Source: Amycolatopsis nivea (GTDB lineage: Bacteria; Actinomycetota; Actinomycetes; Mycobacteriales; Pseudonocardiaceae). Taken from it: a stretch of 64,000 nt of DNA. Every line of letters begins with the position of its first letter. Position 1 is the first letter of the stretch. The stretch is from NCBI RefSeq assembly GCF_004522235.1, contig NZ_SDLT01000002.1:124001-188000 (forward strand). Direction: 5' to 3'. The notes under the pieces were generated by a model. That model was given only the letters and a program-made list of their open reading frames with translations. It was not told the origin of the DNA and did not search any database. This document shows positions 44,327 to 52,777 of this stretch, in pieces. The position numbers and the translations under genes are program-made.

Positions 44327-45469
44327 TCAGTAACCGCGGTACGCGCCGCCGTGCGCCATCGCCTGGATGCCCGGCACGTTGCCGATCGAGCCGTACCGGT
44401 CGATCGAGTACCGCACGCCGGCGATGATGTTGTCGACCGGGTTGTAGATGTTGTCGTGCCCCGGCAGCTTGTGCGCGTTGAACGTCGAGTCGATGCACTG
44501 CATCAGCCCCTTGGACGGATGCCCGGCCGCGGCATTCGAATCCCAGTTATTTATAGCATTCGGATTGCCGCCGGACTCGTGCTGGATGATCGCCCAGATG
44601 TTCTTGATGTCCGCGTCGGTCACGTTCACGCCCGCGGCCTGCAGTGCCTTGATCGCTTCCTGGATCCACTGCTGAACGTTGCCGGGCGGAGGCGAGGACG
44701 GCGGACCGCCGCTCGGGCCGAGACCGCCGCCGCTGGCACCACCGCCACCGCCGCCGTGGTGACCGCCCCCGCCGCCACCGCCACCGCCGTGTCCGGTGTG
44801 CAGACCGCCGGTGCTCTGTGGGACGGTGCCGTCCGAGTTGGGGAGCGGGACCTTCGAGTAGCCACCCTCGATCTGGGTCTTCATCAGGTCTTGGGACTTC
44901 TTGACCATGTCGTCGGCCTGCTTCAGCAGCGGGTCGATGGTCTGCTCGGCCGCAGTCGCGTCCTTCTGGTTCGCCTCGTTCGCGTCGGAGATGATCTTCG
45001 CCGACGTCGGGCTGGGCGGCGGGCCCTTCTTGTCCGACTTGTCGTTGGCGTACGCCGCCTCGGCAGCCTGCGCCTTCTGCGCCTTGTCCGACTCTTCCTT
45101 GATGCGTTTGTCGATGTTCGACTTGGCGGTGTTGAAGGCCTCGGTGACCTTGCTCTTGATCCCGCCGAGGTCGCTCGACAGCTGGGTGAGGTCCTTGCCG
45201 ACCTCGTCAAGATGCCCCTGCACCTTGTCGCCCGCTTTGGTGATCTGCGTGACGTACTCGACGAAAGAGTCCGCAGCCGGACCTTCCCACACCCCGCCTG
45301 CCAACGACTTCGTGGAATTGTTCAGCGCGGCACTGTGGTCGCCCGCCTGCTTCGCGGCGTCGCTGAACTGCTGCCCGGCTTTGCTGATCGCGTCCGGGTT
45401 GATCTTGTCGACCTTCTGTGCTTTTTCGACCACGCCGTTCCAGTTCGGCGGGTAGTCGATCAGCGCCAT
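44327..45469 (-). CDS. WXG100-lytic transglycosylase fusion, type VII secretion effector
   Basis: 380 residues from ATG 45469. N-terminal helical WXG100-like domain with WEG at 61-63 (LAGGVWEGPAADSF). A long coiled-coil region with Lys/Ala-rich helices follows, then a Gly/His linker (runs of GGGGG, HH) at about 230-255. The C-terminal SLT transglycosylase domain carries the catalytic Glu298 in IIQHESGGNPNA and YNPVDNIIAGVRYSIDRYG. It should be secreted and cut peptidoglycan. Codons for NAINN (44545-44560) are unusually AT-rich, including ATA. Neighbour: EspC-like protein 22 bases upstream. Confidence 0.88.
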   Translation of the reverse strand: MALIDYPPNWNGVVEKAQKVDKINPDAISKAGQQFSDAAKQAGDHSAALNNSTKSLAGGVWEGPAADSFVEYVTQITKAGDKVQGHLDEVGKDLTQLSSDLGGIKSKVTEAFNTAKSNIDKRIKEESDKAQKAQAAEAAYANDKSDKKGPPPSPTSAKIISDANEANQKDATAAEQTIDPLLKQADDMVKKSQDLMKTQIEGGYSKVPLPNSDGTVPQSTGGLHTGHGGGGGGGGGHHGGGGGGASGGGLGPSGGPPSSPPPGNVQQWIQEAIKALQAAGVNVTDADIKNIWAIIQHESGGNPNAINNWDSNAAAGHPSKGLMQCIDSTFNAHKLPGHDNIYNPVDNIIAGVRYSIDRYGSIGNVPGIQAMAHGGAYRGY

Positions 45470-45491
45470 GCTCTTGCCCCCTCGTGCCTGC

Positions 45492-45803
45492 TCAGCGGTC
45501 TTCGTGGACGGTCAGGTCGGTCTTGTGGACCTGATCGGTCTCCTGGATCAGCCCCGCGGCCTTCTTGATGATGAAGCTGGTCGCCTCCATCAGCTTCCCG
45601 GCCGCGTCGAACTCGCTGTGCACGCCCTGTTTGAACGTGCCGACCGCGCCGTGCACGTCCTTGGAGCCGCCCATCGTGCCGAACGGGCTTTCCGGCTCGT
45701 CGTCAACGCCGGTGAGGTGCTTCTTGGACTTTTCGAACTCGTCCTTCAGCTTCTCCACGTTCCTGGCGGCAATGGCCATGGAATCCGGGTCGTAGACAGG
45801 CAC
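45492..45803 (-). CDS. EspC/WXG100-like small secreted protein
   Basis: 103 residues from ATG 45803, all helical: DPDSMAIAARNVEKLKDEFEKSKKHL, then FGTMGGSKDVHGAVGTFK and AAGKLMEATSFIIKKAAGLIQ. It lacks a strict WXG but has a Gly turn between two helices, as in EspC (DUF2580) type VII substrates. Probable secretion partner of the SLT fusion immediately downstream. Confidence 0.75.
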   Translation of the reverse strand: MPVYDPDSMAIAARNVEKLKDEFEKSKKHLTGVDDEPESPFGTMGGSKDVHGAVGTFKQGVHSEFDAAGKLMEATSFIIKKAAGLIQETDQVHKTDLTVHEDR

Positions 45804-45976
45804 CGTTCGTCATCCCCTTCGCGACACTCGCTTCCCGACCAGTTCGGACGCTCCGCTCACCAGGTCGGTTCCCCTGTTTACTCTAAGACTTCGGACGCGT
45901 GCCGTGTGCAGTTCTCCCGGACTTCCACCCGCGTCTCGACCACGAGGGGCCCCAACCGGGGAATGGAGGGTATTCA

Positions 45977-47821
45977 GTGCAGCCGTTGCCACCCGGCGAA
46001 CCCCGACAATTCGGGCGCTACCGTCTGATCGCTTCGCTGGGCGAAGGGGGAATGGGCCGGGTGCTGCTCGGGGTGTCCAGGGAAGGGCGGCTCGTCGCGG
46101 TCAAGCAGGTGCATCCGGCATTCGCACACGATCCGGGATTCCGCTCCCGGTTCAAGCGCGAGGTGGAAACCTCACGGATGGTGTCCGGCGCGTACACCGC
46201 TGCCGTGATGGACGCCGATCCCGTTGCTCCGCTGCCATGGCTCGCCTCGGTCTTCGTCGCGGGCCCCTCCCTCAAGGAAGCGGTGGACGCCGCTGGCCCG
46301 CTCCCGCTGAGCGCGGTGCACTACCTCGCGACCGGTCTCGCGTCGGCGCTCGCCGAGATCCACCGGGTCGGCCTGATCCACCGGGACCTCAAGCCCAGCA
46401 ACGTCCTCCTCGCCGCGGATGGTCCGCGGGTCATCGACTTCGGCATCGCCAGGGCCGCCGAAGGCGACACCGACATCACCCACACGGGGTCAATCATCGG
46501 CTCGCCCGGGTTCATGTCGCCGGAGCAGGCGAACGGTCTTCCTCTGACGCCTGCCAGCGACGTGTTCTCATTCGGCGCCCTGGTGACGATGGCCGCAACT
46601 GGGCGGGCACCGTTCGCCGGAGCGTCCACTCCGCAGACTCTCTACAACGTGGTCCACAGCGCTCCCGACCTCACCAACCTGCACCCGGACCTGCGGCGGC
46701 TCGTCGAACCGTGCCTAGCCAAGGACCCAAAGGCACGGCCGAACACGGCACAGATCCTGGACTTCCTCGGCTCGGTCCAGCTCACCGCGACGCCTTGGCC
46801 GCCCGCGGTGCACACGATGATCGAGCGGCAGCAGGCCGAGGTGAGGACTGCGCTCGCGTTGCCGGTACCAAAGGAGCCGCGGAAGCGTCCTAAGTGGCTG
46901 ATCCCAACTGTCGCGGCAGCGACGGCAGTGGTTCTCGCGGCGGTGGCGACCACCGTGGTTCTGACGAAACGCGAAGACAACCCCACCGCGACCGCTGCAT
47001 CCAATACCAGCGTGCCGCCGCCGGATCCGCTGAGCGCAGCCGCACTGCGCCGGGTCGATCCATGCACGCTCCTCGGGCCCAATTCGCTGCCGAAGAGCGG
47101 GAAGCTGCTCACGACGACGGACCCGGATCCGCAATACGATCGGTGCGGTTTCTACTTCGACAGGTCGGCGGAGATTTCCGGGAGTTCGTTCGTGTCGCTC
47201 CAACTCAGCGTTCTCCTGCCCGGCAAGAAAGGGCAACCGACCAAGGTCGGCGCACTGGACGCGATCCAAAGCCAGGAATCGAACAGTTGTTCACTGGCGG
47301 TCAGCAATCCGGCGATACCCGACTACGGCATAGAAGTATCGGCGACCCGAACCGCGCAAACAAGTTGCGGTATCGCGCAGGAGGCGATGAACGTGCTGCT
47401 CGCCAAGCTGCGCGACAATCCGGCGCCGTATCCTAATGTCGCTAAGACCCTTCGGGAAGCCGATTTGTGCGCGCCCGCGTTGAAGAAACCGCTGCAAGAC
47501 GCTACCTCGGAAACACTGCGTAGCGAAGGACACGGGTTACACGAGTGCAACTGGCAGGGCCGCAATAACTACCTGCTGGGAAAAATGCACGTGACGGTGC
47601 CGGACGAGAACGCCACCAAAGTCGGGGACTCGTATCTTACCGTCAAGCAGGAGGGCGATTCGTGTGTCCTGGCGTGGACGTTCCCGCAGCACGAGCCTGG
47701 ATGGTGGGACCGGCTCAACGTGTTCGCGGGAACGACTACCACCTCATCCGGTGCGAAGAACTGCGATTCCGCACGACGAGTGCTCGATGTGGTAGTCAAC
47801 GCAATCAAACCCCGCGGCTGA
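45977..47821 (+). CDS. Receptor serine/threonine protein kinase with tandem four-Cys ectodomain
   Basis: 614 residues from GTG 45977, with GGAGGG upstream. Hanks kinase: glycine loop GEGGMG (22-27), Lys43, HRD at 135-137 (IHRDLKPSN) and DFG at 154-156, APE-type SPEQ. TM helix about 307-329. The ectodomain has two modules of four cysteines: 363/390/438/464 and 498/524/563/596, with paired motifs DPCTLL/DLCAPAL, RCGF/ECNW and NSCSLA/DSCVLA. The lipoprotein at 50204 has the same pattern once. It ends two bases from the convergent espG gene, so it faces the type VII operon. Ligand unknown. Confidence 0.92.
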   Translation: MQPLPPGEPRQFGRYRLIASLGEGGMGRVLLGVSREGRLVAVKQVHPAFAHDPGFRSRFKREVETSRMVSGAYTAAVMDADPVAPLPWLASVFVAGPSLKEAVDAAGPLPLSAVHYLATGLASALAEIHRVGLIHRDLKPSNVLLAADGPRVIDFGIARAAEGDTDITHTGSIIGSPGFMSPEQANGLPLTPASDVFSFGALVTMAATGRAPFAGASTPQTLYNVVHSAPDLTNLHPDLRRLVEPCLAKDPKARPNTAQILDFLGSVQLTATPWPPAVHTMIERQQAEVRTALALPVPKEPRKRPKWLIPTVAAATAVVLAAVATTVVLTKREDNPTATAASNTSVPPPDPLSAAALRRVDPCTLLGPNSLPKSGKLLTTTDPDPQYDRCGFYFDRSAEISGSSFVSLQLSVLLPGKKGQPTKVGALDAIQSQESNSCSLAVSNPAIPDYGIEVSATRTAQTSCGIAQEAMNVLLAKLRDNPAPYPNVAKTLREADLCAPALKKPLQDATSETLRSEGHGLHECNWQGRNNYLLGKMHVTVPDENATKVGDSYLTVKQEGDSCVLAWTFPQHEPGWWDRLNVFAGTTTTSSGAKNCDSARRVLDVVVNAIKPRG

Positions 47822-47822
47822 C

Positions 47823-48581
47823 TCAAATCGCGGCTTGCAACTCCCGCACCCGCTCCGCCAGCACCGCGTTGTCCGCCGGGCTCACTGTCGCCCAGGTGTG
47901 CCCGTCCGAATCGTCGGTGAGCTGGAACAGATACCGCCCCGAATCGGTGTCGTAGAACGCCGCCACGTGCGGCGAGCGGCGCACCGTGCCGTCCCGCAGG
48001 ACCCGTTCCGCGCAGAACTGGCCGCGGGCCGCCTGTCCCATCAGCATGCCCGCCAGTTCCTGCGCTTCCCACAACGCCACGCCCCGGTCTTCCAAGGCCG
48101 TGACCAGCGCTTTCGGATCACCCGCGGCAGCCGCGTCGGCGGCGACGAGCGTGCTGTGCGGTACCGAGACCGACTGGCCGACGCCTGGGTCGAGCGATCC
48201 GGCCACCGTCACCGCGGCGTCGGCCAGCGCGCTGGCGTCGGCGGGGATCAGCCACACCTCGTCCCGGTCGACCACCGCGAGCACGGCTTGGCTGCCCCGG
48301 CTCACCGCGCGCCCGCGGATCTCGCGGTCCGCCCACACCCAGACGTCCAGAGCTTCCCGCGGACGCGCCAGCAAATGCAGTTGGTCGAGCACTGTCCCGG
48401 AAGGACGGCGGCCGCGCGCCAGCCGTCGCTGCGCGAGCGAATCCCAGACGGACTCGATCAGTTCGGCCCGTTCGGTGTGCGTGCGCCCGGGCGACGGAAC
48501 CGCGAGCGCGGCCGGACGCCCACCCAGGTCCAGCGATTCCCACAGCACATCGAATTCGAGGGCGGTCAGTACCAGGTTCAC
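47823..48581 (-). CDS. EspG-family type VII secretion chaperone
   Basis: 252 residues from GTG 48581, overlapping the PPE stop by four bases. It resembles the EspG fold of actinobacteria: LVLTALEFDVLWESLDLGGRPAALAVPSPG at the start, then VWVWADREIRGRAVSRGSQ, LMGQAARGQFCAERV, and FYDTDSGRYLFQLTDDSDG near the end. EspG proteins hold PE-PPE heterodimers for export by the ESX machinery. The chaperone lies beside a PPE and a PE-like gene, strengthening the call. Confidence 0.85.
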   Translation of the reverse strand: MNLVLTALEFDVLWESLDLGGRPAALAVPSPGRTHTERAELIESVWDSLAQRRLARGRRPSGTVLDQLHLLARPREALDVWVWADREIRGRAVSRGSQAVLAVVDRDEVWLIPADASALADAAVTVAGSLDPGVGQSVSVPHSTLVAADAAAAGDPKALVTALEDRGVALWEAQELAGMLMGQAARGQFCAERVLRDGTVRRSPHVAAFYDTDSGRYLFQLTDDSDGHTWATVSPADNAVLAERVRELQAAI

Positions 48582-50194
48582 GGCCGGCGCACGTCTCCCG
48601 TGCCGTCGCCGAGGACGTCGCGCGTCACCATCCGGCCGTCGGCGAACAGGTCCTTGTCGTCGACGCCGAAGCGGCGCACGTGCTCGTCGTCGCTTTCCTG
48701 CGGCGCGGCTTCGGAGAGGTACTTGGCGTCGCCGCCGCCCGATTTCGGCGCGATCTGCTCGGCTTTCCGCAGTGCGACGGCTTCTTCCTCGGGAAGCTCG
48801 TCCACCGGCAACGGCCGGACCGGGCCCTTCGGCTGACCGTCTTGCCCGCGGCCTTGCCGTTCGCGGTCGCTGGAAAGCGCGCCACCGGCCACTCCCGCGC
48901 CCAAAGCAGCGGCGCCTGCCCCGATTTCTCCGGCAGACGCGCCACCCGCACGCGGGGCCGGGGCGTTGCCGGGGGTTTCGGCGACGGGCGGCACCGGTGC
49001 CTGCGGGACACTGCCGACCAGACGACCTCGTTGCAGCGCTTGGTTTTCCTGCCCACTGCCGGGATAGCTGCCGCCCGCGGCACCGCCGAGGTTTCCGCCC
49101 TGGCCACCGACCGCTGAACGACCGGATCCGCTTGCGCCGCCAAGGCTTTCGGAACTGCCCACGGTTCCGCGGCTAACCGGACCGCTCTCGGATCCGCTGC
49201 TCGTCCCACGCGGACCAGTCGGCAGGAATGTGCCGGACTGCCCGGGCCCGCCCGGAACCCGTGTCGCGCCTGAACCACCCGAAGTGCTTGGCGCGCTGGG
49301 GATTCCCGGCCCGTTGGCCGAACCGACCGAGCGCGGCGGATTGCCGTGCGGCGCCGGTCCCTTCTCCCAGCCCGCAGGAGGCGGCGAGGACGGCGGCACG
49401 TAGCTGGCCGCGACCACCGGCGCGACCGGCCGAGGAGCCGGTGCCTGCGAAGCCGTGCCGTACGCGGGCGTCGGCGGATCCACGACCGGCGGGGCCGGAG
49501 GCGGCGGCGGGGGAACGTACTGCGATTTCACCGACGCCGCGGCGGGCTGCACCTGACCGTCCGGCGTCACCTCGACCGCCGCGGCCGCGCGGTCAACCGG
49601 GCTCGGACCGCTGCCAGGCTGGACCATCGCGAGCGACTGCGGCTGGCTCAACGGTTCGGTGGACAGCAGGTTTTCGCCGCTCTGCTGGGCGTAGGCGTTC
49701 AACGCCTCGACCGCCTGGCCGCGCGCGTTGTCCGCCGCCTGCACCTGAGCCGCGTGATCGGTCTCGAACCCGAGGAAGCTCGCCACCGAATCGACGAGCG
49801 TGAGGCTCTCCGCGCCTTTGCGCACCGCGGCCGGGTCGGGCAGCTTGTACTTGGTGCGGTTGAACGCTTCCCCTTGCGCGAAAAGCATTTCCGCGGTGTG
49901 CGTGACCTTCTGCATCGCGTCCTGCGAGAAGCCAGCCTGGTCCGACAGGACCTGCCCGGCCTGTCCGCCCGCCTGGCTCTGCCACTCGACGCCGAGCTTC
50001 GCCAGCTGGTCGCGCAGCGTGTGGTCGGTGCTCGCGAGCGCGGTCGCGATTTCCCGCAGCGCCTCGACCGCGGTGGCGATGCTGGCGATGCCGTCGCCGG
50101 TGCCGAACTTCTCGATCTCGTCGGCGATGGCGGTGTCGGTCCACCCGTCGAAACGGTGGTCGCGGATCCTGCCCGCGAGTTCGGAGATCTCCAC
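48578..50194 (-). CDS. PPE-like type VII secretion substrate with Pro/Gly-rich tail
   Basis: 538 residues from ATG 50194. N-terminal helical hairpin (about 1-180) typical of PPE-like proteins (LREIATALASTDHTLRDQLAKLGVEWQSQAGGQAG). The middle is Pro-rich (VPPPPPPAPPV) and the remainder Gly/Ser-rich and disordered (GGSGATRVPGGPGQSG), ending in a charged tail GDVRRP. No lipase or PE-domain catalytic motif is seen. EspG is encoded immediately downstream. Confidence 0.85.
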   Translation of the reverse strand: MEISELAGRIRDHRFDGWTDTAIADEIEKFGTGDGIASIATAVEALREIATALASTDHTLRDQLAKLGVEWQSQAGGQAGQVLSDQAGFSQDAMQKVTHTAEMLFAQGEAFNRTKYKLPDPAAVRKGAESLTLVDSVASFLGFETDHAAQVQAADNARGQAVEALNAYAQQSGENLLSTEPLSQPQSLAMVQPGSGPSPVDRAAAAVEVTPDGQVQPAAASVKSQYVPPPPPPAPPVVDPPTPAYGTASQAPAPRPVAPVVAASYVPPSSPPPAGWEKGPAPHGNPPRSVGSANGPGIPSAPSTSGGSGATRVPGGPGQSGTFLPTGPRGTSSGSESGPVSRGTVGSSESLGGASGSGRSAVGGQGGNLGGAAGGSYPGSGQENQALQRGRLVGSVPQAPVPPVAETPGNAPAPRAGGASAGEIGAGAAALGAGVAGGALSSDRERQGRGQDGQPKGPVRPLPVDELPEEEAVALRKAEQIAPKSGGGDAKYLSEAAPQESDDEHVRRFGVDDKDLFADGRMVTRDVLGDGTGDVRRP

Positions 50195-50203
50195 GCGCCC
50201 TCC

Positions 50204-50806
50204 CTAGGTCCGGTTCTTCAGGCCCTGCACGGCCAGGCCGGCGGCCTGGGTGGCGATGTCGCACAACTGCGGCTGGCTGAACGCGCCCGCGGTGACCGCG
50301 AACTCCTGTGCCGCCATGGTCTGGCCCGCGGCGACGCCGACGAGCACCTCGCAGTCGGCGGGGGTGCCCGCCGCGCGGTAGTTCGTGATCGCCGGATAGC
50401 CCTCGACGCTGGTGGCCGCGGTGGTCATGCTGTTCTTGCGCCGCGATCCGGTGAGCCACTCCTGCACGTCCGCGTTGACGATCCGCAGGTGCAGCGCGTG
50501 GAACGGCTCGGTCTTGTCCGAATCGAACACGCAGGTGGGCCCGTCCTTCGGGTCGGCGGCCTTGCGCGGCACGCTCGTGACCTTCAGCAGGTCGAGCTGC
50601 GCCTGCCCCAGCAGGTCGCACGGATCGGTACCGGCGATCGGCAAGTCCGACGGCCGCGGCGGCAATGCGGCCGCTTTCGTCTGCTGCGCCAGGGAACTCA
50701 TCGCGGGCTGTACGGGGTACGCGGTGCCTTGCTCGCCTGACGAGCAGCCCGCGACCCCGAGCACCGCGACGACGGCGAGGAGCGGCTTAGTGGATGCCGT
50801 GCGCAC
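50204..50806 (-). CDS. DUF3558-like lipoprotein with four-Cys module
   Basis: 200 residues from GTG 50806. Lipobox GVAGC with Cys21. The exported domain has four cysteines at 63 (DPCDLL), 92 (PTCVFD), 152 (ADCEVL) and 182 (LCDIATQAAG), spaced like the two modules of the receptor kinase. DUF3558 lipoproteins are actinobacterial envelope proteins of unknown function, often near type VII clusters. Its start overlaps the PE-like gene stop by 20 bases. Confidence 0.82.
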   Translation of the reverse strand: MRTASTKPLLAVVAVLGVAGCSSGEQGTAYPVQPAMSSLAQQTKAAALPPRPSDLPIAGTDPCDLLGQAQLDLLKVTSVPRKAADPKDGPTCVFDSDKTEPFHALHLRIVNADVQEWLTGSRRKNSMTTAATSVEGYPAITNYRAAGTPADCEVLVGVAAGQTMAAQEFAVTAGAFSQPQLCDIATQAAGLAVQGLKNRT

Positions 50807-51176
50807 CGCGGTCCCCGAACGCCGCAGCCTTGTCCGCGTCGCTGGCCTCGTACGTCTTCGCTGCTTCGCGCAGCTGTCCGACAAGCTTGTGCAGGTTGGC
50901 GACGTACGCGCGCACCTGCGCGGCGTACGACTGATCACCTTCGGCGACGACGGTGTTCCACGCGGCCATCGCGTTGACGCTCACCGTGTCCGACGAAGGA
51001 GTGTCGACGCGCAGCTCGCCCAGCCGCGTGAGGAGCTTGTCTTCGAGCGCGCTGACCTGCTCGTCGACCACTCGCGCGACCTCGAGCAGCTTCGCCGGCT
51101 CGACCACGATGTCCGCCACGCCCGGCGCTGCCGGAACCGACGAAGCCAGGTCGGTGAGCGGTGTGCTTCCCGGCAT
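50787..51176 (-). CDS. PE-like small type VII partner protein
   Basis: 129 residues from ATG 51176. Two long helices: VVEPAKLLEVARVVDEQVSALEDKLLTRL and AAWNTVVAEGDQSYAAQVRAYVANLHKLVGQLREAAKTYE. An ESAT-6/PE-like fold is suggested by length and helix pattern, with no PE motif proper. It heads the operon before a lipoprotein, PPE and EspG, which is the order expected for a PE-PPE pair. Confidence 0.7.
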   Translation of the reverse strand: MPGSTPLTDLASSVPAAPGVADIVVEPAKLLEVARVVDEQVSALEDKLLTRLGELRVDTPSSDTVSVNAMAAWNTVVAEGDQSYAAQVRAYVANLHKLVGQLREAAKTYEASDADKAAAFGDRGAHGIH

Positions 51177-51275
51177 GCGCTAACCCCTCCCGTGATACGG
51201 ACAGTGACCGTACGGACCCGTTTCGAGGCTACCAACCGGCGCGTGAACCCGAGGCGAACTTCGTGGAGAAGCTGC

Positions 51276-52535
51276 TTAGACGGGAGCGCTTACTTCCCCG
51301 TTGGCCGCGCGCAGTGCGATATCGGTGCGATGGTGCGAGCCAGCGAGGTGTACGCGCTCGACAGTCTCGTACGCGTGCTTACGCGCCGCCTTAAGCGTCT
51401 TACCAGTGCCGACGACGGACAGCACGCGTCCGCCAGCCGAGATCACCGCACCGTCGTCGCGACGCCGCGTACCCGCGTGAAGCACGCCTTCGATCTCTCC
51501 GCCGGTGATGACGTCACCAGTGCGCGGCTTGCCCGGGTACCCGTCGGCGGCGATCACGACGGTGACCGCGGCCCCGCCCGACCACTCCAGCGGCGGCAGC
51601 TCAGCCAGCTTCCCGGTGGCCGTCGCGTTCAGCACGGTCGCCAGCGACGTACGCAGCAGCGCCAGCACGACCTGCGTCTCGGGGTCGCCGAAGCGGCAGT
51701 TGAACTCGATCACCTGCGGGCCTTCCGAGGTGAGCGCGAGACCGGCGTAGAGCAGGCCGGAGAAGGGGCTGCCCCGGTCGGCGAGCTCGTCCACCACCGG
51801 CTGCACAACCCGCGCGACGACGTCGTCCACCAGGTCGGCCGGTGCCCACGGCAGCGGCGCGTACGCACCCATGCCGCCGGTGTTCGGGCCGGTGTCGCCG
51901 TCGCCGACGCGCTTGAAGTCCTGCGCGGGCAGCATCGGCACCACGGTGCGGCCGTCGACGAAGCAGAACAGCGAGGCCTCCGGGCCGTCCAAAAAGGACT
52001 CCAGGAGGACCGGGTGGCCGCCGTCGAGCAGCATCAGCGCGTGCTTGCGCGCGACCTCGACGTCCTGGGTCACAACCACGCCCTTGCCGGCGGCGAGACC
52101 GTCGTCCTTCACGACCCAGGTGGGCCCGAAGCGTTGAAGCGCGGCGTCGAGGCGCGCGGGAGTGTCGACGACCTCACTGCGGGCTGTCGGCACCTTCGCG
52201 GCCGCCATGACGTCCTTCGCGAACGCCTTCGACCCCTCGATGCGCGCAGCCGCGGCAGACGGTCCGAAGCAGGCGATGCCAGCGTCGCGCACCGCGTCGG
52301 CGACGCCCGCGACGAGCGGCACCTCCGGCCCGATCACGACGAGATCGGCCTTCCATTCCTTGGCCAGGGCAGCGACGGCCTCCGGCTCGGCGAGCTCGAC
52401 CCCGAGCTGCTCCGCGACCGCAGTCGTGCCGGCATTGCCGGGGGCGCAAGCGAGCGCCGTGACCGCGGGGTCGCCTGCCACCGCGAGGACGAGTGCATGC
52501 TCCCGGGCGCCGGAGCCGATTACCAGTACGCGCAC
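51276..52535 (-). CDS. purD: Phosphoribosylamine-glycine ligase (GAR synthetase)
   Basis: 419 residues from GTG 52535. ATP-grasp enzyme joining glycine to phosphoribosylamine. Motifs: [60 protein letters not shown] and [15 protein letters not shown], ending in the C-terminal ATP-grasp lid domain. Monocistronic, upstream of the PE-like operon on the same strand. Confidence 0.97.
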   Translation of the reverse strand: MRVLVIGSGAREHALVLAVAGDPAVTALACAPGNAGTTAVAEQLGVELAEPEAVAALAKEWKADLVVIGPEVPLVAGVADAVRDAGIACFGPSAAAARIEGSKAFAKDVMAAAKVPTARSEVVDTPARLDAALQRFGPTWVVKDDGLAAGKGVVVTQDVEVARKHALMLLDGGHPVLLESFLDGPEASLFCFVDGRTVVPMLPAQDFKRVGDGDTGPNTGGMGAYAPLPWAPADLVDDVVARVVQPVVDELADRGSPFSGLLYAGLALTSEGPQVIEFNCRFGDPETQVVLALLRTSLATVLNATATGKLAELPPLEWSGGAAVTVVIAADGYPGKPRTGDVITGGEIEGVLHAGTRRRDDGAVISAGGRVLSVVGTGKTLKAARKHAYETVERVHLAGSHHRTDIALRAANGEVSAPV

Positions 52536-52666
52536 GCCGGACAGCGTAACGGTGCGTGTCGCGCCGCGGCAGCGCGCCGTCCGCGACCCCGGCCCGGACC
52601 AGATGGACGACTGGTCCGGTGCCGGTCGCCCGGGTGTCCGGATTCGCCCGCCATCCACCGTTTACC

Positions 52667-52679
52667 CGGTTGTCAACCG
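52667..52679. promoter_or_regulatory. Perfect 13-bp palindrome upstream of the GDPD gene
   Basis: CGGTTGTCAACCG, exact 6+1+6 symmetry, about 98 bases before the GDPD start. GTTTACC precedes it by a few bases. It could be an operator; related GDPD genes in Streptomyces are phosphate-regulated, but no canonical 11-bp PHO repeat is evident. Confidence 0.4.
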
Positions 52680-52777
52680 CCCGTCCGGCTGGTGCCGCGC
52701 GCCCGACGCTTGCGGCGGTGAGGGTGACGCGGTAGTCGTGGCGAGCTGCGGATCGCCCGGTAGAGAAAGGTCCCCCC

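Noticed and set aside
44327..45803. Possible full ESX locus
   Set aside because: Both flanks were checked for EccB, EccC, EccD, EccE or MycP; none is in the window, so only substrates and a chaperone are claimed.
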